From Stereocaulon alpinum (taxonomy: Eukaryota > Ascomycota > Lecanoromycetes > Lecanorales > Stereocaulaceae), in NCBI GenBank assembly GCA_018257865.1, contig JAEUBA010000060.1, positions 1 through 64,000 on the forward strand: DNA of 64,000 bases, read 5' to 3'. This document shows, piece by piece, positions 23,860-35,114 of the stretch. A program made the translations under genes and the position numbers. The notes beneath the pieces are model-generated. The model saw only the letters and a list, made by a program, of their open reading frames with translations. It was not told where the DNA came from and did not search any database. How positions within the stretch are numbered: position 1 is the stretch's first letter; each line of letters opens with the position of its first letter.

Positions 23860-25689
23860 TAACACTTATAATTCCTTTGCTTTTAAACGAGCGAGTCCTA
23901 CGTCCAACGTTGAATTTGGGTATGTTCCTTGAGCAGACCACATGGTAGATATCTGAGCAGTGAAATTGCCCAAAAGCAGTTCAAAATCGACGAAGAGCGA
24001 GGTATTTGAACCCCTAATGCAAGCCAATACCCTTGTTTTGCATCCTTAGAGACTAGGTTTTTTCCCTTATGTATTCTGCATTGATGTTCAGCTTCTGTCC
24101 AGTAGCATCGTCCTGGATCTAAAATATAATTAACATCAGGCACTTGACGTAAAAGTTAGACTTCCACGAGGTGATAAATAATATGGAGTTGAGTGCTGGA
24201 GGTGCCATTATCTACTGTCCCTGTCCGCCATACATTGCCTAACGGAAAATTAGTTACGAATTTATGGAAAGGGATTCATCAGTGGATTCTTACTCCCCTG
24301 TCGACAATAATACACTTTATTTCCGGCGGGATAGTATACCTTCTTCCTTAAATCGGAGGGCACTACAGGCAAGTCGGGAGGGGTTGGTGGTTAAGCTCTC
24401 TTTTTAGGCATTTTACTGGCGTGGTGTGAAAACCGGTTCTTAATCTCTCCGCAGAGAGATGCAGAGATGCTTCTATTGAAACACCTGCGGACTAGTTCTG
24501 GAACCAATGATCAGTAGGCGATTTGGGAAGTTCCAATTGCAGATCAACTCCTACATAAAAGATAGAAATCTCTTGTCAGCCTTCCACCGCACCATTACCT
24601 TATCTAGTTCTATATATTCGGGGTTTGAAACACTATGATAGCCCTTTGAGACTTCATTGGCCTAGTAATTCGACCCTGCATATACAGAATCCCCTATTTA
24701 CGCTTAGTGGCTATTTGCAACTCACGCCTTCCTGCCTAATGACTCACCGGTCTTAGGCCGAAAACCCTTTACTCAATAAGAGGTGATGTTCTGCATCCCG
24801 GTAGAATCTCCCTCATCTTCTTTTATTTTCATCCAACCCAAAGGCCGGCTGAGTATAGACGTTATGTAAGAGATGACTGGGATGTATAAGAAGGAGGAAG
24901 GCCGACTTTGAAGGTAGCTCACAATAGCCAGGGTAAGCGATGGAGTCGGCAACGATTCAAAACACGGCGTCACAGCATTGAGGGTGAGGGAGAGACGCGA
25001 GAGTGTAGTGTAATGTTAATAGACTCCCATCTGTCATGCAGGTCAAGAAACGTATGGGTTTTGTCTTCGCCATCTGATCGATACTATTACGCTGAGATTG
25101 GATAGGATGAGCGTGAATGGCCGGCCTTACCCAGTTAGACAAAGCGAGTCAATGTTGTTACTAAAAGTAGAACGATGTTTTTCAAGCGGCGGATGATCCC
25201 GATGACTCATAGAACAAATTAGGTTTACTGTCGCAGCCCCAAAACTGTGCCGCCGCCAAGGCTCCTTGCCTGCCAACCATCACACCTTCTGTCGGCGTGT
25301 TCGTAACACCATCCTACAGCGCAATAAAGACGTGTGCCTCCCATCCCCTCATTCTCAATCATGATGTCCCCACCACGAGCAAAATTAGATATTAGGAGAT
25401 ACGGGCGGCAACCTTTGCTGCACCCATTGAAAAACTAAGGCATAACAGCCACCACACATTCCAAACCGTTCTTCAGCTGACAACCTACAGCAGCACAACC
25501 ACGCGGTATTAAACGAAAAAGGTCGGTTACGCCTGTTCGTAAGAGCGCACAGCTACAAGAGAGAAAACACCTTTGTCAACAACCAGAGATTCAAGAACAA
25601 CTATTTCAACTTCCTTCTCCGACCAGTCTCACGCCTGATAAAGAGGTATGTTCTACAATCCCTCGGCGTACAACTGCGATCACTGACCT
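23860..25689. other. Long intergenic region, no gene recognised
   Basis: About 1.8 kb with only small ORFs (at most 81 codons) on both strands and no domains. The last 200 bp (from about 25500) probably contains the first exon of the DUF7924 gene: a frame ending SPTSLTPDKE runs into a GTATGT donor at 25646. Confidence 0.45.
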
Positions 25690-27102
25690 AGGCCAAAGCG
25701 TCCACAGGAATCAGTCAACCCTTCTAATCTAGATCGAAAGCGGAAACGGAGTGAAGAGCTTGGACAGAATTACACACCTGAGGCCAAAGGAGCTGCCTGT
25801 ACACCTTCCCAACGCCGGGAAAGCCCTACCCGAAAACGTCAACGAACATCACCTGCAAAACGTGCTGCTGCAATATGTACAGGCCTTCGTAGTGACATCA
25901 AGAACCGCGACGTCAACCCCGTCCAGCGTTGGATCGAAGAAGGAAGCTGGTTAGGGGGAAATTTCGAGGAAGACGATAATATAAGTCAGCCACTCACCCG
26001 GAAAAGGTCCACTCCGTCTATTAGCAAACACGAATCGGATATCAGCGGCGTCTCTCTGAGAGAGGGAAAGAATCCCGCCGTCAGAAGTCGGCGCTACCAG
26101 CAGATACTTGAATCCGTAGGCATCTATATGGGCCAGCCTGAACCGCACTTGCGAGCGGCCCAAACTGACAAGGCCCTTTGCCAAGAACTGCTTAAGAAAG
26201 AACAGCCAGTTCTAAAAGACTCTATGTTTAACGATAATCTGTTTGAATCGACCTGTGAAGATATAGCAAACCGAAACGAGGCGAGAGTCATCTAGGACAT
26301 TAGTCGATTGATCGTTCCCGCTCCAGAAGAATTGTTTCGTCGTGGGGCAAAACACCTCAAGCACTTGATCGAGACCGTTGATGAAAGCTGGATTAAATCC
26401 ATCCCCCTCGTTAAAGGTCCTCGCCCCCAGCCCGACTTTACAGTAGGGCTTAAACCGTCTGCATTCACTTCTGACCAACTTAAGAAGTTACAGCCCTCTA
26501 TTGGTGATTGGCAGACTACATCTCGTCTGGTGGCTATAGACGAGATGTATTTCCCATTCCTAACAGCGGAGGTGAAATGCGGCAACGAAGCACTCAACAT
26601 CGCGGATCGGCAGAACGCTCATAGCGCTTCTGTTGCAGTAAACGCCGTCGTCGAGCTATATAGATTGGTGTCGCGTCAAGACGAGCTTCATCAAAAGATC
26701 CTTACCTTCTCGGTTTCGCACGATCATCAGGCTGTGAAGATCTATGGCCATTACGCCGTGATTAAAGGAAAAGAGACCTCCTTCTACCGCCACTTGCTTC
26801 GCTCATTTTTGATTACGGACTTAGACGGGAAGGATAAATGGACGGCCTATAAGTTTGTGAGAAACGTCTATAACAAATTTTATCCAATCCATTATAAAAG
26901 AATCTGTTCCGCCGTTGACCAGCTACCCAACCCAGAAGACTTTGCTGTAGAGTCCTTCTCCCAGCAATCAAACCTTAAGTCCTTCGAACAGAACGACAGC
27001 CAATTGACCACCTCCTACTTATAACAGACAGAGCCGGAACTTCCGTTATCTCAGACGTCTGAGCCTGTGTTCAAGAAACCAAAGGGAAAAGGCAAGAAGT
27101 AA
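25690..27102 (+). pseudogene. DUF7924-type fungal protein, two in-frame stops
   Basis: One frame stays open from about 25690 (after an acceptor CTAG or CAAAG) to a TAA at 27100-27102. It includes SRRYQQILESVGIYM, NEARVI, DISRLIVPAPEELF, a long central domain (FLTAEVKCGNEALNIADRQN, then VSHDHQAVKIYGHYAVI) and a Lys-rich tail KKPKGKGKK. This matches the DUF7924 family, whose conserved E-x-K and hydrophobic strands have suggested a distant nuclease-like fold, though no activity is established. Two codons interrupt it: TAG at 26293-26295 (Q expected, NEARVIQDISR in relatives) and TAA at 27022-27024. Both are one CpA-to-TpA step from Gln codons. The 5' exon is uncertain. Confidence 0.65.
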
Positions 27103-27266
27103 TTGCATGTTGGGAAAATAAGGGAGTATATCTTCACAAGTCTTCAATCTTGCACTTGAGGCGATCATAACCAAAAAGTTAGAAACATTGAGGGTTTTAT
27201 AATTAACGTTATCAAGGCGATCATAGCATAATTCCTAGATATCTACCATCTACGCTCAGACTTCTT

Positions 27267-27902
27267 TCAACCTCTCCGTTGCAAGCCTATCAAATAGCCC
27301 AGCCACATCAACATCGGAAATTTCATGCCTTCCAACCCTCCTCGCAGTAGTGACCTGTTCTGGGCTGCAGTCAAGTTACGTCTGTCAGGAAGGGCGCGAT
27401 CTCCATCGTGTTCTGCCTCATTAGGAAATCTGAAGCCAACTTGGTCTTTATCAAGCTGACTGGCTTTTCGCATCCTCTGAGTTTCCCGTGGTTTAGGACC
27501 GTGAAAATCTGCAGGACGTCTGTGGCACTGGTGGCCTTGCCTCCCCTGTTATCTTCAGTATTGGTCTGACTATAGACTAGGCGTACTCACAATTTCTTTT
27601 TCGGGAGGAGGCCAATTCGATTCTTCCGTTGATTTGTATGTATGGTATTTGTCGTCATGTTGAACAACTATATATATTTTCGAATTGGCCATTCGCGCCA
27701 ACTCGTTCGCTTTCTTAAATAGATTTGTCCTCCGCTTGCGAAGCTTTTCTCGAAGAAGCCGTTCACTCTTCACTATCGCTATGCTTGCTGAATACTGTTG
27801 CGCTTTCTGGTGAGGAAGTCGATAACCTCGTGCAATGTCTCTAGGATGGTTTAATATGCAATAATCAAAGACTATTGTCAAGCACTTCGGAACTGGCTGC
27901 AT
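27267..27902 (-). CDS. Small MADS-box-like (SRF-type) fungal protein
   Basis: Two exons joined by a 45-nt intron (about 27590-27546, GTGAGT...AACAG). The first encodes KRRTNLFKKANELARMANSK followed by IYIVVQH and a Y-H-T-Y-K-S...NWPPPEKEI tail. This is the half-MADS signature (RRxxLxKKAxELxxL...I.VxxxxxYxxYxS..WPP) of a fungal family much expanded in some Pezizomycotina. The second exon gives 93 residues with no domain. Upstream the frame runs into the 16-bp repeat array, so the true start may be a separate short exon; ATG at 27902 is a compromise. DNA binding is plausible from the motif, but many such short proteins lack the dimerisation half and may not be conventional factors. Confidence 0.55.
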
Positions 27903-27926
27903 TATAAGAAGACGAACCAGATGGCA

Positions 27927-28054
27927 GCATCCACAACTGGCGGCATCCAGAATTGGCAACATCCACAGCTTGAGGTATCCACAATTGGAGGCATCCGGAA
28001 CTGGCAACATCCACAATTAGCGGCATCCAGAATTGGCGGCACCCATGATTAGTA
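27927..28054. repeat. 16-bp minisatellite (GCATCCAGAATTGGCG type)
   Basis: Eight consecutive 16-bp units: GCATCCACAACTGGCG, GCATCCAGAATTGGCA, ACATCCACAGCTTGAG and so on. The core is GCATCC-A-AATTGG. Related isolated units occur near 39065-39135, 33745-33810 and 58225-58290. Confidence 0.85.
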
Positions 28055-28895
28055 CATGAGGACTGTAAGCTTCGGTATATATTTCAGCAAGTCTCACTCA
28101 TAATAGCAATGGTGTCAAAGTTGTCGATTGAGATAATAGTGAATCTGACTCGAGAAACATGTGCCTTATTATCATTTTTCGACCAAGGCCTTACAACGAA
28201 CGTCCTCTACAGCCTTTCAAAAGTCCGTTGAGCAGATGGCTGCGCCGTAAATTCCCACACCTTTTTGATGATTACGACATGCTTTCCGATAAGCTATTTC
28301 AACCATCGCCACTCGATGTCACTCCGACGGATGTGCATACTCGAAGAAGTGGGGAGTTAGTTTTCCCTGTGGGTCCCCAAGCAAACGGAAGCGCTCCTCC
28401 ATACACTTCAGAGAGGTCCTTCCATAAGTCAAATTAGCATTCGATTGGACTGGGTTCTTGATCGGTCGTTTGTTTGTCACTGTATTGGCACGGGAATTCG
28501 GGTTGGGAATTTTTGACGGCTGAGGTATAGGGTTGTACGGTTAGAGATTATTCTTATCTACGCACACGTCTATAGCAATGGAATCCGTTCACGTCTTATT
28601 ATATGTCCTAAGGTACCCTAATAGTACATCTTAACCAGTTCTGTGAAATTTATAGATTATTGCATAATAAGGGACACCAGAGGTGGAGGTGGCAATCTAT
28701 TACAATGTTTAAAGACTTGAGAAAGGGAGAGTGAGAGAAGATTATTAGGGCATACACAAAGCGAAAGCAACACCACGGAGTATCCAGTTCTAGCTTTTTT
28801 TATCAGAACATGTGCTAAGGCAACCTCAAGATCAATGATGTACGCACGACTATCGGCAGTGCTCCAAAAATGGCTCTTCTAGGAGTGCTCCAGAA
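28055..28895. other. Intergenic; one short unassigned ORF
   Basis: An ORF of 92 codons (28159-28437, +; MCLIIIFRPRPYNERPLQPF...) is the only candidate. It has no recognisable domain or signal peptide. The rest is AT-rich and featureless. Confidence 0.35.
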
Positions 28896-29768
28896 ATGAC
28901 CCCCTCAGAAATTTGGGTTTCTTATATGGGGATCAATACACATAAAAGACATCAGCGAAAGATCACTGTACGGAGAGTGCTAGAATTAGTCATATACCGA
29001 CCAATCTTCAAATATAAGAGCACTCTTACATTTGAATCATATAAGACAGCCGGGACTATGTCTGCAGTCCGGCAGATTTGGCGTTCTCTCCTGCGTAAAG
29101 ACAGAAGCGTGGACAAATGGCGCTCCATCTTAACCGATCCATCGTCTGCAATGTTATTGCACCAGCAAGACAAGAATGTTAATCAGCTGCAAAACATGTT
29201 GCAAGAGCTTTCTATCTCCGGTCGGGAGACCTTTGCCTCCACCATCACGCTCCTTACGACGAAGATATGCGTTGCCGAAAACGAGGATGAGTTCTCATAT
29301 ATTCGCGCCGTTTTGGAAGTCTTCGTCCTTTACTCCATCGCCACGTTAGACTTCGCCTGGATGCGAGACAGCCGCGCTGCGTATATAGGGAGACAAACCG
29401 AAATTATGTCAGAGATCACCTTTTCTCCTAGTCGAGTGCCTTCCCCTCTGGATGCTGGTTCAAGTGAGGGTTGCCTTCGGTTGGCTGCGATGCGGGAGAA
29501 GATATCGCGCAGCGAACACTGTCGCTCCAATATCATCAAAAAGATTGTTGAATTGGCAAGCACTATGCCACTAGATCTGCCATTCGTGACTTACGACCAC
29601 GAAAATCAATTCCACCGGCTCAATGCCGTCAATTTCATGAAGAAAATAAAACCTACCGGGCATCATTGGATAGCTATGGCCTACTGCCTCGCTATAGAGC
29701 ACAGGGTCTACGATCCTCCTCCAGCATATATCGATGGATCAGATCACCAAGCTATCAGAACGGTTTAA
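28896..29768 (+). CDS. Hypothetical protein, unknown family
   Basis: A single open frame of 290 codons with no introns needed. An internal ATG at about 29058 (MSAVRQIWRSLLRKD) is a likelier start than the one at 28896. The protein is mostly helical in character with few Cys, and has no signal peptide, membrane span or motif I recognise. The stop at 29766-29768 is TAA, and the same frame then stays open for a further stretch; given the pattern seen in neighbouring genes, this too could be a Gln codon changed by RIP, but there is no homology to support that. It may be a lineage-specific gene. Confidence 0.4.
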   Translation: MTPSEIWVSYMGINTHKRHQRKITVRRVLELVIYRPIFKYKSTLTFESYKTAGTMSAVRQIWRSLLRKDRSVDKWRSILTDPSSAMLLHQQDKNVNQLQNMLQELSISGRETFASTITLLTTKICVAENEDEFSYIRAVLEVFVLYSIATLDFAWMRDSRAAYIGRQTEIMSEITFSPSRVPSPLDAGSSEGCLRLAAMREKISRSEHCRSNIIKKIVELASTMPLDLPFVTYDHENQFHRLNAVNFMKKIKPTGHHWIAMAYCLAIEHRVYDPPPAYIDGSDHQAIRTV

Positions 29769-30194
29769 CCTTCAACTGAAAGGAGTCAATTAGAAGCAAG
29801 ATCTTTAGTATTAGGTGAAGGGCGAAGATTTACATTTCAGCTATCACGCTGGGCCAATCATAGTATTTTCTTCGATTTTAACCGTCGGTCTTTTTTCTTC
29901 AACTAGAGGGGTCCAATTTCACAATCAGTATAAATCGATTCAAGCAAATGAGGTTCGAAACCAATAGATTGTACCTCCTTAATTTACCAGTTATTGCACA
30001 TTTTTGGACATACCCTGACCTATTGAGCATCCACTCTGTCTTTTCGGAGCAGCTAGCCGGTTGACCGGGGTATTCTAAGTTGCTTGTGCACAGCTGCGAA
30101 TAGATATTCACCGAAGGCGTGATCGCGAACTATTTGCGGCATATATATATTGTAAGGCTTGGCAACATGTGACCCATCCACTTGATATTGCAGA
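29769..30194. other. Intergenic, no gene recognised
   Basis: Only short ORFs on the minus strand, downstream of the DUF3723 gene end. Confidence 0.4.
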
Positions 30195-33100
30195 TCATGT
30201 AGCCCGAGATGGCGCCTGTGGAGCTTCATAAGTAAAATCAGAAGCAAAACCCGTTGAGCTGTTCGTATTTTCTACCACCGTTGCTGCCGTTACGTTTTTA
30301 GTCCTCTCCTGTACCTGCAGCTCCTGCCTTTGCTGCCGGCGCGGCGTTTGGGCCTTTTTCCTTTGCATGGGAGGGGTATCTTCCTCTCCAGTGCTGTCCA
30401 TTAACGTGTCACCTTCCGGGTTTATATCATGATTTGATAACCCAAACCTGTTAAGCCGTTGATACTTGCCCTTTTCTACAGGTTTTCGCCCTTCCCGTAC
30501 CTGTTGTGCTCGAAGTGCTGCACCATCGTCGCTCTCTTCAGTCATCACTCGGCGCTTCCGTGCTCGATACTCTCTCACGTCATCCTCATACGTACCACAA
30601 TCTTGCCCTTCCTTATGTGCTTTATCCTCCTGCACACCCTCTCGGGCTTCGTCTGCTTGCCTACCACCTTGGGCCTTATCATCATGTGCTGCATCCTCAT
30701 ATGCTCCAACCTCGTGGACTCCAACCTCGTGGGCTCCATCCTTATGTGCTCCATCCCCATGGGCTCTATCTTCTTGCCCGTTCTCTTGCGTTTGATGCTC
30801 ATACACCCGCTTTTGCACTCCATGCTCTTGGCCGCTCCCTTGGGCCTCAGGCTCATAGGCTTCCTCCGTTAGCCTCTCCTCTTGGCCCTTTACTTGTGCT
30901 CTATCCTTCTGTGGTCCTTGCTCTTGTGCCGGACTATTTTCACCGGGTGATGAAACATCCACTTGAGTACCACCTTTCTGGACTGCGTCTACTGAATAGT
31001 TCTGCGCTCGTACTTCAGGTACACTTCGATCGGCATCTATTCCTCCATGCTCGAGCTCTAAGGGAGATGGCAGTTTAAGATCTGCCAGTTCTTCTTGACC
31101 TTATCTTTACAGCTCCGCCATGTCTCGCTCGTCTCGCTCCTGAACTGTCCCTGACTCATCCAGCTTACTCCCCAATATCGTTGGCTCCACGCTCTTTTTC
31201 TCTCGTTTCTGCTTTAATTTATCCTTTTTTAACTTCTTAAGGCGTTTCTGTTGTTTGTGCAGCTCGCTAGTGTCTGCCGTAAGCTTTTTTCCTTATTCTT
31301 TTTGCCTCAGTTCCTGTTTCTCAAGATCGCTTGCGTACTCCGCAAGCTTTTGTCGCTGTTCTTTTTGCCTTTACTCTTGGTTCACGAGCTCGTCCGCGAC
31401 CGCTGCGAGAGTGTTTCTTCGTTCCTCCTGCTTTTCCTCTTGTAAAACTAGCTCGCTTGCGTCCGCCGCGAGTGTTTCTTGAAGTTCCTCCTGCCTTTGT
31501 TTTCGATTCAATAGCTCTTTCTCTTCCCTCGCAAGAGTGTGACGTTGTTCCTCTCGCTTTTACTCTTGCTCTCTAATGGCACTGGCGTCCCCCGTAAGCT
31601 TTTGATATATCTGTTCTTGCTCTTGCTCGCCTTCTTTTAGCGCGCTTTCGTCTGAGATGAGCTTTTGTCTTCGTCGCTCTTGTTCTTGCTCTTGTTCCTT
31701 GAGTGCGATTGCGTCCCTTGTAAGCCTCTGCTGGTATTGCTCTTGCTCTTGCTCTTGCTTTTCAAGCGTGCTTACATCGGACAGGAGTTTTTGTCGTTGC
31801 TGTTCCTTTTCCTGATCCTGTTCTCCGAATGCGCTTGTATCTCTTAAAAGCTTCTGCTGGTACTGCTCTTGTTCTTGTCCTTGCTTTTCAAGTATGCTTG
31901 TATGAGACAAGAGCTTTTGTCGTCGCTGCCCTTGCTCCTGCTCTTGTTCTCTGATTGTACCTGCGTCCCATACGAGTTGCTGCCGATAAAGTTCTTGCTC
32001 TTGCTCCTGTTTTTCAAGTGTGCTTGCGTCGGACAAGAGCTTTTGTCGTTTTTGTTCTAGTCTTTGCTCGTCTTCCACGAGAGCATTTGCGTCCCCCGCA
32101 AGCTTCTGCCGATATTGCTCTTGCTTATACTCCTTTTTTTCAAGCACGCCTGCTTCAGACAAGAGCTTTTGTCGCTGCATGGTTGTTTCCTGTGCAAGAG
32201 CACCTTCTGCTTGGAACGGAGGTCTTTGTTCCTCTCCCTCTCCCTCTCTATCCTGCATCATTGTGTCCTCTGTTTGTTCCCCGTCAACCTCTATATGCTC
32301 AGCCCCTCGTGCCTGATCTTCTCTTGGCGAATAAGTCGATCGAGTCAGATGGAAAGCTGGGAGTAATAATTCTCCTGTCGCTGTAGTTAGATTCTGTTGT
32401 GGATTGGAGCCGTCCGGTATCCCATAGAACTTCAAGTACGTGGATCTTAGCCTGAAATAGGATGTGATCCCCTCGGATTGTTCATCCCTATCGTCATGTA
32501 AATGTGTGATGAACAGAAATTTGCGGTCCTCTTCGTAATTTTGAGTATGTGGCATTCCGTATCTGTCTTTTCTAATTTCCCCTGGACCATCCGTGACGAT
32601 CGCAGGCTTTTTATTTCCTCTTACTATCATTGGGTCTGTTGACTTTGGAAACTGCGTTAAGGCGGTGATCTCGGACGACTCGAACCCCAAACGATTGGCA
32701 AGATCAGCCATCTGGCGCAACCTTATTGTGTCTAACCTGGCCCTTGGCTTTGCCAAAAGGTCCTTCCCGCTGGGCTTTTTGGGGATTTCGCAGTGGTAAC
32801 GCATAGCAAAGGCGTGTAGTTGTCGATATCCTAGGTCAATTCGACGAGTGGAGTTTGCTGGCACAGACTCGAACGTGATCTCATTTTCCTGCACCAGAGC
32901 CGAGTCTACGCTCTGATTTACACCAGTATAGATCTTCTTCATTGCCGTGGACAGCGTTTCCCGAGGACCTAGGCATACCAGCCATTTTACACAGTCGGCC
33001 CATGCCTCAAGGCATTTGGCGTTCTCAAAGAACTCGAACAGAGAAGGAACCAGGCCTTTGAAGGACTGTAGCCTAATCCAGATCCCCTCGCGTTCATGTT

Positions 33101-33601
33101 GGCTAAAACTGCCAAAGATTTCCCCGCCCAGCATTTTACCATGTAGAATTTGGGCATCTAGTGTTGATGCCCATGGCGCGGTAAACTGTAACGCTTCCAC
33201 GGTGGCTTGGTCTACCTTGGCCATCGCGGTCTTGTCTTGCTGAAGCAGGTCAGACCAGAATTGCTTGGTGTATTGAAGGTAATGTATGATTTCCTAGCAA
33301 TCGATGAGCGCATTCATACGGTCGGCAACAGACCATTTACCTTATCGTATCTAATCGCGAACATCTTATGTAGGGTACTAATTCTCATCCCGGTTAAGAG
33401 CGCAGGTATCTCCAAGAAAGCATCAAAGGCAAGGGTGAATTCCCTGTGCCGGAGTAGTTGTTTTAAATTCCTAGCTCTATGTGGAGAGAGAAGAGTCCAC
33501 CATCGCATTTCCAAACTGGACTGCTTTTGGGACTGGCAGTTGCGTATCTTCCTGTAGACTTCACCGTCAGAGGCTTCCTCTTCGTTCGCGTACTCTTCCA
33601 T
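30195..33601 (-). pseudogene. DUF3723-type protein with giant coiled-coil repeat, five in-frame stops
   Basis: Exon 1 is 33601-33341 and exon 2 is 33293-30195; the 47-nt intron GTAAAT...GCTAG is phase 0. Together they make one frame of about 1119 residues. The N-terminal third follows DUF3723: LLRHREFTLAFDAFLEIPAL, EIIHYLQYTKQFWSDLL, KVDQATVEAL...GEIFGSFSQHEREGIW, LVPSLFEFFENAKCLEAW, then YRQLHAFAMRY. After residue about 460 comes a Gln/Glu-rich coiled coil of 15 units of 21 residues, then a charged low-complexity tail with GAHxx repeats. TAA codons occur at 31562-31560, 31373-31371, 31295-31293, 31109-31107 and 31103-31101, all in Gln-rich context (CAA to TAA) and all in the C-terminal half. 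No frameshift is seen. DUF3723 has no known activity, but is recurrent cargo of Starship transposons. Confidence 0.65.
31230..32174 (-). repeat. 15 x 63-bp coding repeat (21-residue coiled-coil unit) in DUF3723 gene
   Basis: Units such as RQKLLSDASTLEKQEQEQE(LY) alternate with QQRLTRDAIALKEQEQEQE(RR). Spacing stays at exactly 21 residues through the region and across the in-frame TAA codons, which shows that the stops arose after the repeats. Confidence 0.8.
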
Positions 33602-34247
33602 GCTGAAACAAGATCAAAGATCAGAAAAGGAACTGTAAGGCTCCTGGATCCTCTTTGTGTGGTAAAATGAGCTCGATGCCGCAATATTCCCTGGGGGAGA
33701 TTTCCTGAGCCTATGCTTCCAAGAGCTTTAAATACCTTTGGATCAAACTGAGCCAAAACTGGCTCATTCATAAGGGGGTCAGAATTAGAGCTAGGTGCCA
33801 GAATTGGCTGATTGCACCGCCATTTGTCCTAGGAGATCTGTCCTGAGCCGATTCTCCCAGGACAATTAAGACCGCTTGACCCAATACCGGCTCATCCTGG
33901 ATGCCTCTTCGGCCCAGGAGAATTCTCCTGGGACAAACTTCCTAGGACAGGCGGAATCAGGCAGCGAACCGCTCCAATGCGCTGTGCCAAATCGAAGCGG
34001 GAGAATTGAAGGGCAAGGTTCCTGAGTTGAAGCAGGGAGCCAGGACTGGGACTGCAAGAGACGGCGATATTGCCAACCAGCAAAGAAATAGAGAAGAACT
34101 GTATAGCGGCGAATAGAATTCTAAGTCAAGCACAGCTAAGGAACTACCCAAACGGCTAGGCGTCGTCACCCATCTTTTCACAGGGAAATTGCAAAACACC
34201 TTTGCAATAAACCCTTCTCGCAAATGATGCGATATCAGAAAAGATGC
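33602..34247. other. Intergenic with short palindromes
   Basis: Contains inverted repeats: TGAGCCAAAACTGGCTCA at 33750-33767, and a perfect 20-bp palindrome centred on GAATTC at 33913-33932. A minus-strand ORF at 33771-33463 (starting MNEPVLAQFD) partly overlaps the DUF3723 exon and may be an alternative 5' end. It lies between two minus-strand genes, so the DUF3723 promoter is probably here. Confidence 0.5.
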
Positions 34248-35114
34248 TTACCATCCTTGAAGTGCATTCCTCCTTTGCCAGGCAGCATGAACCGAATCTG
34301 GCTCTGCAGGTGAGTAGATATTGATTACTCGCGTGACAACCTGAGGGCTATCAGGCCAATCGCATCTTGGTCCTTTTGAAGGTGTTTTGTGTATAAGTGA
34401 GACATTGGTCATGTACTGAGGTCCAAACATGCATATGCTGAAAGTATCGTTAGTCTTGTAGGCAGCGACATTGCCCGTCTCGTATCTAACAGAATCCAAT
34501 TCTACTTTCACGATTGCGATCCGAGTAGCATCGTTAAACACAGGCTGAAAGATAGACATGGCAGCAGCTCTGTCGATGGTAGCATGACCTAGCTGGCTTT
34601 GAGGTGCCTCTTGTGCCAAAGTCGTAATTGGAATGGATATCTCAACACCAGCTGCGAGCCCTTCAATGGTGGCAATGGGCGTCGTATCCCAAAAGTTTAG
34701 ACGTTCAGCCGCTTCCGTGACCGTCATCCTAGTAGCACGCGTTATACTCAACAAGGCCTGCTTGGTCCAGGGGACGTGGTTCTCGTAATCGAAAGGTGGC
34801 CGAATCATGATTATGAAAGGGACCACCTTTTTCCAGTATATGGTAGAAGATTCTCGCATGAGTGCTTCAACTCGGCGGAAGTCAAGGCCTCGTCCCATCA
34901 TGGTGACTCCTCCCATGTCCTCACTCCATTTGATGTGCTCGAACACGTCCCATAGCAAGCTCAGATGTGCTCTCTTTTCCCTATCCGATAGCCAGAATCC
35001 GACCGCCCTCCGTAGTGCGATCAAATTGGCGCCTGAGAGGCAGCGTATAAGTATAGTTCGACAATCAGGTATGTCCTGGAACACCATCCTGAACTTGGAC
35101 AACTCCACAGTCAT
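34248..35114 (-). CDS. Hypothetical protein with F-box-like N-terminus
   Basis: One open frame of 288 residues from ATG at 35114. The first 60 residues (FRMVFQDIPDCRTILIRCLS, then GANLIALRRAVGFWLSDREK) resemble a degenerate F-box: a proline-less entry, a helix, LSGANLIALRR where F-boxes have LsxxDLxxlxx. The rest is mixed alpha/beta with no known domain. The end is ambiguous: the last codons read TGG-TAA, and GTAAGC at 34252 could be a splice donor leading to further exons at 34220-33950. It sits between two RIP-damaged genes on the same strand yet has no in-frame stop. If a true F-box, it would link substrates to SCF ubiquitin ligase, but this is weak. Confidence 0.4.
   Translation of the reverse strand: MTVELSKFRMVFQDIPDCRTILIRCLSGANLIALRRAVGFWLSDREKRAHLSLLWDVFEHIKWSEDMGGVTMMGRGLDFRRVEALMRESSTIYWKKVVPFIIMIRPPFDYENHVPWTKQALLSITRATRMTVTEAAERLNFWDTTPIATIEGLAAGVEISIPITTLAQEAPQSQLGHATIDRAAAMSIFQPVFNDATRIAIVKVELDSVRYETGNVAAYKTNDTFSICMFGPQYMTNVSLIHKTPSKGPRCDWPDSPQVVTRVINIYSPAEPDSVHAAWQRRNALQGW

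Noticed and set aside
27927..28054. CRISPR-like array
   Set aside because: Units are contiguous 16-mers without unique spacers, in a eukaryotic genome; a minisatellite.
30459..31078. Long plus-strand ORFs rich in Leu, His and Cys
   Set aside because: Antisense shadows of the repetitive C-terminal part of the minus-strand DUF3723 gene.
31251..32386. Leu-rich plus-strand ORFs that look like membrane proteins
   Set aside because: Antisense of the Gln/Glu coiled-coil repeat; the hydrophobicity is an artefact of complementing CAA/GAG-type codons.
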